A DNA stretch of 64,000 nucleotides from Hevea brasiliensis. Taxonomy: Eukaryota > Streptophyta > Magnoliopsida > Malpighiales > Euphorbiaceae. The translations under genes and the position numbers were made by a program. Numbering within the stretch: position 1 is the stretch's first letter; the number at the start of each line of letters is the position of its first letter. Shown in pieces: positions 22,959 to 33,017 of this stretch. Location: contig NC_079495.1 of NCBI RefSeq assembly GCF_030052815.1, forward strand, positions 50,259,043 to 50,323,042, in the 5' to 3' direction. The notes under the pieces were generated by a model. That model was not told the DNA's origin. It made no database searches and worked only from the letters and a program-made list of their open reading frames with translations.

Positions 22959-25900
22959 TGTCACACCCTACCCCCTGTAAGATGCAACATGATCCCGTAA
23001 TACACCTAATGAATTACCGTACTTCACCTACTGATAACCCATTAGATATACTATAAGAGATTTTAAAACAATTTTCGTGAAATTTAAATCATCGGTTAAA
23101 ATCTGGTGTTATAAATTTTTTTTTTTTCAGAATTTCGGCAAAGTGCCGGCTCTATTTTGAGAAAACAGTTCTTCAATCCTACAAAAGAAAATGCTCCCAA
23201 TATGTTTTCTCAAATACAACTTCAATAACTTCATTTCAATTCACAATTCAATTCTCAATAAACAATCAATTCATTTTCAAACTACTCTCATCATAAAGAA
23301 ACATTTCATTTATTACAAGTCTCAAAATTTATAATACAAAACTATTCAAGTAAATGAAATCTCAACTTTATATTTACAATAATTTACATTTAATTACATA
23401 CCAAAATATTTTACAAGAGTTTTTATACAACTGACCAAATAATTTACATACATATTATTACATGCATACATCAAAACCTATGTACATGGGTATACCTATG
23501 ATATACCTGGAGCTGATCTGATTATGTCTTCAAAGAAACTTATTCACTGCTCTATGCTCTTTTTACCTGCGACAGCATACAAAACTATCGCTGAGTAGTG
23601 AACTCAGTGGTGCACAACTATAATTTAAAACATAGTACAATATACATTGACAAAATTTACAGTAAATAATTTGGAAATCTGAATACTCATCAAATTCCAA
23701 AACTCAAAATATTCATTGCCAATAATGTAAATCATTTGTATAAATGACTTTGATCACAAAATTCAATTTATCAAATCATGACTAACCATTTAAGTAATTC
23801 CAACAAAATCAATTATACATAAACCATAATTGAAATCATAATTCTTTACCATTCAAAAGCCATTCTGTATCTCAAAAATCATTATGTATCTCAAAAATCA
23901 ATCTTTATCTCACTAACTATGCAAGACTAATCCGAAAGGGCCATATTCGATGTGATTCTAACTCCCTATGGTCGGGGAGGTCCAATCAGATTCTAACTCC
24001 CTATGGTCGGGGAGGTCGAATCATCGTGCACAGTACCATCACAATAGTGAATCTTCCGCAAGGGCCATAACTATAAAATAAACTTAGATCTAACCTCAAA
24101 TCAGAGGAAAATCTAAGCCTGTGCACGTACCATGGTAATCAAAACACAACTAACTCCATTGTCTTCTCAACAAATGAGAGAGACGGGTAATAACCTAGTT
24201 AAGCATCTATAGTGAGATATAAAACAATATCACAATCCTTTTAGTGAGCATAAATCACAATATAATTTGATTCAAATTCAATTCCAATATCCAATAATTT
24301 TTATGCTCATCATAATTCAAATAATAAATTTGCATTTTTCCATGAAAATCACCATCACAATTCAAAACATGTTCTATCACAATTTTCCAAAACATAATTT
24401 ACTCAATCAATAACAATGCTTAATACTTGTGGAAATACCATTTTACGAAGCTAAATTCATACATACTATAACAATTTTCAATAATCATTGAATTAAATCC
24501 AATGCTTGTTAAACATAATACATAAGAAAAATATGTCATTTAATCATATGAAATATTCAAACAAAATTAGTTAAAAACTAGTTGTGCACAAACCTCTGAT
24601 AACTGTCTCTTGGTCTTGACTCAGTGTTTCCTTCCCTCTCCCTGAGTCTTTGCTAACTGAGAAACACAATTTGAAGTGTTTCAGTACTTAATTAAACTGT
24701 CTCTAACGATAATGTTTGATAAATAATTCACTGAATGCTATTATTTGCTTAATCAACTTAATATATCGACCCTCGATGCGTTTTAGGTAATTTAGGTTTT
24801 AACGTTACTAATATGTCACATTCGATAGTCTTTTAGGGTTGGTACATGTTACCAAGTTCATTTCCGTGTATACTGCATTTTCTTGCAATTTGCTGGATTC
24901 TGGGATACTAGTTTGACCTAGCCGGACGACCTAGTTCCCTCGGTTTTCGGTCAAAACTACAAACTTGTAGATCTATGTCTTATGGAACGCGGGGCAAAAT
25001 TTCAAGTCATTCTGAGTTAAGTAGACCAAGTTATGGTCATTTTACTATTGCTGGTCAAATTGCACCAAAATTGGTCATTTTAGGTCACTTTAGGTCATTT
25101 TAGGTTCGGCCAGTTTTTGGACCCGAACTTGTGCAAGTTGTTTGACTTGATTATGGTCATTTCTGGGCTTTGGTATCTTCATAAGACTTGTAGATATGGG
25201 TCTTAACTATTCATGGTTAAAATTTTAGGTTAATTGGACTTGTTTTGAGTGAGTTATGGCCTAAACACTAACTGCTGCCCAAATGGTCAATTTTCAGGCC
25301 TCATTTGCACTTAATCCGGATTTGGTCATTTTTCAAGCTACCTTGCAAGCAGAATTTTGGTAAGCCTTCTTCATGAAAGTTGGCACATTTTGTGCCTAGT
25401 TTCACCTCCAATTGGTCTCATACCAATTGGAACCACACAATTAAAGTTCTAGGCCTAAAACTCAAACTGTCTTATTGAAATTCTTGCATACACATCAAGC
25501 ATCACTTTTAACACTCACCAAACTTAACATTTAAACCAATTCTGGTTGTACCACAACCTAAACATAATTTACAACATTTTATAGGTCATTTTGGCAGCTT
25601 ACAATTACATTCAATGTGCACCAACAAGTGCAGAATTTGTCCAACTCAATTTACAACAATTCAATCACCAATTCATGCTCATTTACATGTCAAACTTCAC
25701 ACCATCATTCATGCACTCAAACTGCCATAACAACCAACACATTTTAACATTATTATTCCATAAACCAAGCATGAATTCCAGTATTCTTCAAGAGCTAACA
25801 AACTGCCACAATGGTACACTTACATTCCATTACTTTCCAAGCTTTAAATCTCATTTTACATTTACATACACTAAGTATACATCACCCGAACAATTTCCTA

Positions 25901-26961
25901 CACAATATACATTTAATCAATCATTTAATTCACCATTTACAAGCACAAATAAACTGCCTTCAAGGTGCTTCTATGGCTGCCAATAGTGCACATTCCCATT
26001 CAACATCAAAACTCAAAAATTTCTTCATAAATCAAACACCCATAACATTCCTACTAACTTTAATGAAGCAATAACCCAAAAATACAAACTTACCACTTTG
26101 GAAATTCTTCAAAATCTCTCCAAAACTTAGTCTTCTTGCTGCCTATCTACTACCCATGGTGTGAGGATTAACTTTAATGAAGGAAGGTGCAAAGAAGGAA
26201 GCTTAAATCAAGCTTGCATGAAGCTTTCAAATGGACGTCAATGGTGGATTTTCTTGGGAGAAATTTGGCCAGTTCTTGGAGAAGTGAGGAAGAAGATGAT
26301 CTGCTGTCCAAATGAAGTGGTAGTGGTCCACTTTCATGAATTAGTGGAGCACTATGTCAAAATAAATTATTAGTTTAATCTAAAATTTCGTTTTCCCACA
26401 TTAAGCTTCCCATTTTTGCTATTTACATTAGGTACCCCTAAATTAATTTTTCATTATATTTTCCAAGTGTAATATTATTTATTTTTAATGGGCATTTAGG
26501 TCAAAAGACAACTCAGGATGTCAAATGACCACAATGCCCCTGTTCGGGTTGCATTCCACATTTTTCGGTAACACCGGGTTTTGTCCGTTTTTCGATTTCC
26601 CACTTTTCTTTGTACTAATTATTTAATTTTTATTTAATATTTCTAATGATATTTAAACTTCAATAGGGGTCTATTTAATTCCTAAAAATATTTTCCAGGG
26701 TTCCCCGCGGTCCAGGGCTAGTCAACGGTCCACGCCGTGACTTCCGATGCGTCACCCATCGCTAGGGTTTTCGGCTCGCTTAACTTAGTTACATTTCTTT
26801 GCTATTATTTTTCCTTTGTTTTTCTTGCATTTTCTTTTCTTGTATTTCATTATTTTATGCCTCCTCACTCATATCGAAGTGTAGTTCTAGGCATCCTAGC
26901 TGTCCGGACAACACTGGTCACCGGAACAGTAGAACGCATTACCGAACATAGGGGTGTTACA
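22959..26961 (-). repeat. Solo LTR, family C, 4003 bp
   Basis: Plus-strand ends are TGTCACACCCTACC and ATAGGGGTGTTACA. The LTR start is therefore TGTAACACCCCTAT on the minus strand. It is flanked by a perfect 5 bp duplication GATTA (22954-22958 and 26962-26966). No internal domain is present, so it is a solo LTR left by LTR-LTR recombination. It contains the conserved 5' block (about 26900-26960), the three ~200 bp spaced units (near 24970, 25185 and 25368), a 36 bp tandem duplication near 23957-24015, and the hairpin at 23591-23607. Frames such as 25591-25986 within it look accidental. Confidence 0.93.
23957..24015. repeat. Short tandem duplication within the C LTR
   Basis: The segment GATTCTAACTCCCTATGGTC followed by GGGGAGGTC occurs twice in a row with one difference near its end. 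The equivalent place in the 45866-49749 copy has a different tandem repeat (about 46855-47030). Confidence 0.8.
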
Positions 26962-28553
26962 GATTAAATGATGTTATTTTCCTTATGTATTATGTTTATC
27001 AAGTATTGGATTTAATTCAATGATTAATGAAATTGTTATAGTATGTATGAATTTAGCTTTGTGAAATGGTATTTCAATAAGTATTAAGCATTGTTGTGGA
27101 TTGAATAAATTATATTTTGGAAAATTGTGATAGAATATGTTTTGAATTGTGATGGACACTTTGCATGAAAAAATACAAATTTATGTTTTGAATTGTGATG
27201 AGCATAAAAAATTATTGGATATTGGAATTGACTTTGAATCGAATTGTGTTGTGATTTATGCTCACAAAAAGGACAAAGAGATTGATGATATTATTTTGTA
27301 TCTCACTATAGGTGCTTGACTAGGTTATTACCCGTCTCTCTCATTTGTTGAAGAGACAATGGAGTTAGCTATGTTTTGATTACCATGGTACGTGCACAGG
27401 CTTAGATTCTCCTCTTATTAGAGGTTAGATCTAAGTTTTTATGTTATGGCCCTTTTGGAAGTTTCATTATTGTGATGTGTACTGTGCACGATGATTTGAC
27501 CTCCCCAACCATAGGGAGTTAGAATCACCCCGAAGATGGCCCTTGCGGATTAGTCTTACATAGTTAGTGAGATAAAGAATGATTTTTTAATAGTAAAGAA
27601 TTTAGATTTCAAATGGGATTTATGCATAATTGATTTTGTTGGAACTAATCTTTATTTCATGATTGCTAAAATTACTTTAAATGTCCAGTTATGATTTGAT
27701 AAATTGAATTTCTTGCTCAAAGTCATTTCAACTAATGATTTATATTATTGGCAACGAAGATTTTGACTTTTGGAATTTTGTTGAATTTCGAGACTTTTAA
27801 ATTAATTTTTATAATTTTGTCAATGTATATTGTACTATGTTTTAAATTATAGTTGTGCACCACTGAGTTCACCACTCAGCGATAGCTTTGTATGCTGTCG
27901 CAGGTGAAAAGAGCATAGAGCAGTTGAGTAAGCTTCTTTAAAGACACATTCAGATCAGCTCCAGGTATATCATAGGTATACCCATGTACATAGGTTTTGA
28001 TGTATGCATGTAATAATATGTATGTAAATTATTTGAGCAGTAGTATAAAAACTCTTGTAAAATATGTAAATTATTTGAGCAGTAGTATAAAAACTCTTGT
28101 AAAATATTTTGGTATGTAATTAAATGTAAATTATTTTAAATGTAAATTTGAGATTTTATTTACCTGAATAGTTTTGTAATATTAATTTTTGAGTCTTGTA
28201 ATCAATGAAATGTTTCTTTTATGATGAGGTTGGTTTGAAAATGAAATGATTTGATTATTGAGATTGAATTGTGAGATGAAATGAAGTTTATTGGAGTTGT
28301 ATTTGAGAAATCATATTGGGAGTGTTTTCCTTTTCAGGTTTGAAGAACTGTTTTCTCAAAATACAGCTAGCACTTTGCCGAAATTTTGAAAAATTTTTAT
28401 AACACCAGATTTTAATCGATGATTTAAATTTCACGAGAATTATTTTAAAATCCCTTATAGCTTATTTAATGGGTTACCAGTAAGCGAAGTTCAGTAATTC
28501 ATTAGGTATACTACGGGATAATGTTACATCTTATGGAGGGGTAGGGTGTGACA
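26962..28553 (+). repeat. Outer family C LTR, right part (plus orientation)
   Basis: Continues the outer LTR after the GATTA duplication and ends GGGGTAGGGTGTGACA at 28553. It is an inverted copy of 22959-24545. It includes the hairpin element (CTGAG/CTCAG near 27867-27885) and a 42 bp tandem duplication (28022-28105). It abuts the Athila-type gag at 28554. Its 5 bp flank there is TCAAG. Confidence 0.88.
28022..28105 (+). repeat. 42 bp tandem duplication in the C LTR
   Basis: Two adjacent copies (28022-28063 and 28064-28105) that begin ATGTAAATTATTTGAGCAG look identical by eye. Confidence 0.85.
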
Positions 28554-29285
28554 TCAAGTGCTTGAGTCACTGTTTTCTCCATTAGGTCACCTTCTGTAGC
28601 TGAATCTACTGTGCTTCTTGTAGAGGGTAGTAACCCATTATAGAAATTTTGCACTAATAGCCAATCCTCTATGCCATGGTGTGGACATTCCCTCTGCAGG
28701 TTCTTATATCTTTCCCATGCGTCATGGAGTGATTCACCTTCTTTTCGTCTGAAGTTGTTGAGCTCAAGCCTCAGTCTTGCAGTCTTTGCAGGTGGGAAAT
28801 ATCTTGATAGAAAAGCATGTGAGAGGTTTTCTCAGAGTGTTCTAGCTGTTTGAGAAAGTAACCACTTCCTTGCACTGTCTCAAAGGGAGAATGGGAATGC
28901 TCTGAGTCTTATGGCTTGATCAGACACTCCATTCATCTTAAACATGTCACATAGGGAAAGAAAGCACTGGAGGTGATAGTATGGATCTTCTGTTGGTGAA
29001 CCTCCATTCTGAGTTTGTTGAATCATTTGAAGCCATGCTGGTTTTAACTCAAAGTTATTGGCTTCCACTGTGGGTCTTGTGACACTGGGCTAAAATCCTT
29101 AGACAGATAGAGCTCTGTAGTCTCTCAAGAGTCTTGGCTTATCATTATTATCGATCATGGTTGGAATTTTAGGATTTTCTTGATCGTGCTCTTGGTGTTT
29201 CCTTTCCCTCCTGATGGCTCTGAGAGTTCTATCTATTTCAGGATCACAGTCCAAGATTTCTTCTTCTGGCCTTGTTCTGGTCATA
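28554..29285 (-). pseudogene. Athila-type gag, broken, truncated at its C-terminal side by a C LTR
   Basis: Minus-strand translation gives the Athila/Tat-type Ty3 gag: MTRTRPEEEI near the start, then NNFELKPAWLQMIQ, SPTEDPYYHLQCFLSLCDMF, KMNGVSDQAIRLRAFPFSL, the DAWERYKNLQRECPHHGI motif and FYNGL. In-frame stops occur after the FPFSL motif (a TGA where Arg or Lys is usual), near ARTL, and shortly after MTRTR...ALSV. The frame runs into the family C LTR at 28553, so the rest of the element is displaced. The lineage assignment rests on these motifs and on the primer site type. Confidence 0.88.
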
Positions 29286-29430
29286 TACCAGGTCAGGCAC
29301 CTAAGAAAAAAGAAAAGAAATAAAATAAATCAAATAAAACTAGATAATAAATATAATTGCCTAAATCAGCTAAATTGTCTATCGCTTGATATTACTAAAG
29401 TTAAATTCCCTGGCAACAGCGCTAAAAACT
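29286..29430 (-). other. Athila-type leader with primer-binding site (29407-29424)
   Basis: On the minus strand, 29407-29424 reads TAGCGCTGTTGCCAGGGA. This is a slightly decayed version of the TGGCGCCGTTGCC-type primer site typical of Athila elements. It lies a few bases inside the LTR end and upstream of the gag, the expected order. Confidence 0.75.
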
Positions 29431-31029
29431 TGTTTGCTAGTTTTACAACCCCGCAGGTGTATGGATCGCTAAAAAGTAATAAAGTGATGACTAAAGTATC
29501 GTTCCCACGAGGAATTTAATTAGTAACTACCAAACTACACAGTGATTTTGACTGTTTAGGCTATCAAATAATGAGGGAATGAAAGTTGTTTATTTTAACA
29601 CTAAAATGATAAACTTAAAATGAAATAATCTATTTTGAAACAATTCGGGAATTAAGATTTCACACTTAAATCTTACTAGGGATGTTATCTTGTTTATTTA
29701 CTGGATTGAAAATCATTTGCCTTGATGGAAATTAATCCTAAGGTATCCTAAGTCCTCTCTCAAGGCACCTAGGGTGTATTTTAATTAACTTAAACCCGAC
29801 TTTCGTGGCGATCAAATTAATTAAAAGCCTTTAAGGTCCTTGACCAATTTTGAAATTCCACAAAGGTAATCAGCCTATGTCTAGGTCATAATTCCTAGGT
29901 TCAAAATCTTGATTTTCTAATATTAATCTTCACCTTTCAGTCCTTCAATTAATATTTATAATCAATACTAAGTGGGTACCAACACATAGCATGCTTTAAG
30001 ATCACAAGAAATTAAATCAAGAAACAATTCTCAAATCCAATAAATAAAACTTAATGTTTATCCATAATAATGATTACAAGGTTACTCTCCCAATTCCAGA
30101 ATATGAAAACTATTCACTCATGGTGAGTTGAACAAATATAATAAAAATAAAGTAAAGAACAATAAAAATCCATTTAAGGAAATGGAATAAAAGAACCGAA
30201 GAGGGTTTGCAGCTTTGATTTTGTGGAACTTCGGTTGAAAAGCTCCTCCTTGATACTGATATTCTTCTCCTCAAGATGGCTGAAGAGAGTGCAGAAGCGA
30301 GCACTCTTCTGAAACTCCTAAAAAGCTCTGTAAAAAGATTGATCTCCCTTGATTGATGTTTTCTGCTTCTATTTATAATAGCTTTTATAGGGTTAGGTCA
30401 TTTTGAGTCCAAAAAGCCTTAGGAGTCTGATTTGAATGTGTAAACAAAAGTAGAAATTCGGGCTAAAAAACTGGCTGCCGCATGGTACATGGCCCGTGTG
30501 TCACTACACGGCCCCGGGCCGTGTAACTTACTGGAGTGGAATGGCGGAGTCTTGCATTGGCACAGAGACTTACACGGGTCTGCGTTGGCTACACGGGCCT
30601 GGTTACACGACTGGTGTACTTTTATTCTCAGAAAATCTTCAAGCTTGTGCTCGGCAGAGACTTACACGGGTCCATACAGATTACACGGGTCCAATTACAT
30701 GACCTGTGTACTTTTATTCCTCCATTGGCTCTCTGGCTTTTATCTGGCAGAAGGTTACACGGGTCTGTGGCATTGCTTACACGACCCGTGTACTTTGTAT
30801 CAGCAGCAATTCTGAGTCTTTTGAACTCTCCAAGATTCCCTTCGCACTCCTATGCTCTGGGACTTCACCAAAACACCTTGAAATACTGCAGAAACATGGA
30901 ATTAAGAGCTTGACAATAGAAATTACAAAAACTAATGAAATCAACTACTATGCATGAGATTACTTACCTAAATGCTATGAGATAGTATACAAATGTGCTT
31001 AAAAATATCTATACAATTTACGTGTATCA
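29431..31029 (-). repeat. LTR of the Athila-type element
   Basis: About 1.6 kb between the primer site and TGTATCA at 31023-31029 (minus-strand start TGATACACGTAAATTG). The left end is set at TGTTTGCTAG (29431). Both ends are approximate because the second LTR is outside the window. The interior carries a cluster of ACACGGGTC/GACCCGTGT motifs (30480-30800). Short frames inside it have no recognisable product. Confidence 0.68.
30480..30800. repeat. Cluster of ACACGGGTC motifs and their inverse
   Basis: TACACGGGTC or a close variant recurs at about 30571, 30590, 30662, 30683 and 30755. Inverse forms such as GACCCGTGTA or GGCCGTGTA occur near 30480-30530, 30606, 30700 and 30783. Direct and inverse copies alternate, so the transcript could form several small stems. 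Confidence 0.75.
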
Positions 31030-31602
31030 CCAAACATTGTTTTTCTTACTTAAGAGGCCTCTATGTTAGCCCTAATTGCTGGAAACTCACTGGTAACTGG
31101 TAAGCTTGTATTTCCTTTGCCATCTTTGCATGCATTTGGGTCATGCCATCTTAGTAGTAAGTCTCCGAGATGTCATATATGTTTAGCCCATCAATAGCCT
31201 TATTCATCCAATCAACTTTACAATAATTGAATTTGGACTAAGTAAACAATGCAGGATCCTACTATTTGATTGCATTAGATTCAAACTTAAAATTGTGTCC
31301 AAGTTAAGACTTGAGAGATGCATTTACCACTAAGCTAAGCCACTAGGTACTTTAAAATTATGGCATTTACCACCAGGCTAAGCTCCTGAGTACTTTAAAG
31401 ACATGTTTTTGGTCTTTAGAAATTCTTAAAGCAGATTGGAGTTGCCAAGGCTCAAATTTTGGCCTCTTGTACCATAAGGCACTCAACTATTGGACTGTCA
31501 GGCCCAATGGCTTAAATGCGAATACTTTAAGGATATGATATTTTGCATCAAGCTAAGCTTGCATGTGCTTATTTTATGGTATAAAGTTGAGAAAGGACTC
31601 AC
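31030..31602. other. No recognisable feature
   Basis: Unassigned sequence between the Athila-type LTR and the carboxypeptidase remnant. It has small dispersed similarities to itself (ACCA-TAAGGC and CTAAGC-TACTTTAAA segments at 31326-31400) but no coding signal. It may include intron or downstream sequence of the degraded gene to its right. Confidence 0.5.
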
Positions 31603-32024
31603 CTCATAAACTTTATCAATGCTTGTAGGGCAATCATCATTAGGATCAGTGTGGTTTCCATAGCAAGCAGATTGAACATCCTGCAAGAAGTTCAAAAGCA
31701 TATGTAAAACTTTCAGTTGAGATTAATTAAAGGGATCAAAATGAATAGGAAGTGTATATATGTTTTGCCAACCCCATAGATATTATTTGAGATGAGTCCC
31801 ATTCCATGGGCAAAAGGCACAAGAGTAATTAGTGTCATCAAAATGAGTGTTCATAACCCCATTATACATCAGGTAATTCTGCATTTAAATAGTATTTCAA
31901 AGTAATTAAACCATGATAATTAACGCAAATTGCCATTTAAAAACACTAGTGGTAGGCAAACATACCTTGAAATTGAGAATGGGTTGTATACCAGACTAAA
32001 TGTGCATGGACTTGGAGCCTAGAC
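31603..32024 (-). pseudogene. Serine carboxypeptidase-like (SCPL) exon remnant
   Basis: Three exon-like blocks on the minus strand, each with AG/GT splice borders. Block 1 (31966-32024) gives SGIQPILNFK. Block 2 (31773-31878) gives YLMYNGVMNTHFDDTN, then after a frame change LVPFAHGMGLISNNIY. Block 3 (31603-31680) gives DVQSACYGNHTDPNDDC. Together they follow the plant SCPL order: NFKGYLVGNGV, then LVPFAHGMGLIS, then a segment with cysteines and DP. Block 1 has an in-frame TAG and block 2 a frameshift, and the canonical GN before GV is YN. Catalytic Ser, Asp and His blocks are absent. SCPL proteins are secreted or vacuolar peptidases or acyltransferases; this fragment cannot function. The family is fairly secure; the subgroup (SCPL20-like) is tentative. 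Confidence 0.72.
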
Positions 32025-32485
32025 CTGAATAGGAAAAAAATTACAGTTGGAAAACAAAAATCACGAGAAATTAATACCATGTTCATAGACAAATTCATCA
32101 AATCTAGATCACCTAGGTCCTTTATTGAGCCAAAAACCATATGATCATCAAATAGGTTTCTTTCCAAAACAATGATATAATAGATTCTTTATATACTCCC
32201 TGTATATAGGAAATTGACATTTCCTTTCTCTTTCATAATAATGTATCAATAGAATAGATCCATTAATGTTATTGTGCATATACAGCTTAAAAACATGATG
32301 TTACTACAAATAAATAGTTTCCTGTATAAAGCAAAAGCAACTAACTAGCAACATTGTAATTGCATACATATTGAAATAGATTCAAATACCAATAACTCAC
32401 AACATTACAAAGGCCTCTAGCATCTCTTGACCAGATGTTGATTGTTAAAATCTCACTTCACATTTACAACTTTAGAATCTTCAGA
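32025..32485. other. Intergenic, no recognisable feature
   Basis: AT-rich sequence between the carboxypeptidase remnant and the PPR stop codon. It may hold the PPR 3' untranslated region. No repeat end or coding block is recognised. Confidence 0.45.
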
Positions 32486-33017
32486 TCAAATTTGTAGTTT
32501 TCTTAAAATGAGGTCATCATTGAGCGATAAATTTATTATCAATTCGATGGTTGTGGCATCTACAGAGAATCCCTTATCAACCATTTCATTGATAAGTTGT
32601 GATGCTCTTGGTACATCCTTATGCCTAAGAAACCCTTGAATAATCACATTATAACAACAATCATTTGGTAAACATCCACCTTCCATTTCTCTGAAAACCT
32701 GGTGTGCTTCATCTAGTAATCCTTTTTTGCAAAGTCCTATTATTATTGTACTATATGTATAAACATTAGGCTGTAAACCTTTTTCAAAAAGCTTATAAAA
32801 AAGTTTCTTGGCATCGTTAAGCCTCCCAACTTTGCATAAACCATCGATCAAAATATTATAGACCACACAATTAGGCTTTAATTGACTATTTTCCATAACT
32901 TTGAATATGGTAAGTGCCTTATCAAGATCTCCCTCTTTGCACAAGCCGTCAAGCAAAATTGAGAAAGTTATTATATTTGGATGGTGACCATGTGAACACA
33001 TGTTCTTGAAAAACTCT
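32486..33017 (-). pseudogene. PPR protein gene, C-terminal part (right of insertion in reading order)
   Basis: Encodes the last PPR repeats: motifs such as PNIITFSILLDGLCKEGDL, LKPNCVVYNILIDGLCKVGRL and LQPNVYTYSTIIIGLCKKGLL spaced 35 residues apart. It ends with the tail DDLILRKLQI and TGA at 32486-32488. This is the P-class, restorer-of-fertility-like type, an RNA-binding protein normally sent to mitochondria. The first base of the fragment (33017) is the edge of Tekay element B. The other half of the gene is at 44152-45632. No stop interrupts this part. Confidence 0.92.

Noticed and set aside
25591..25986. 131-codon open frame as a gene
   Set aside because: It lies inside the solo C LTR, its composition is that of AT-rich noncoding DNA (many Asn, Phe, His, Thr), and the other C copies do not keep the frame.
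22959..28553. Long palindrome that might be an origin or amplification structure
   Set aside because: It is fully explained by a reversed solo LTR within an LTR of the same family, with a GATTA target duplication.
29214..29519. 101-codon plus-strand open frame
   Set aside because: It is opposite to the Athila-type gag, leader and primer site, and has no recognisable domain.
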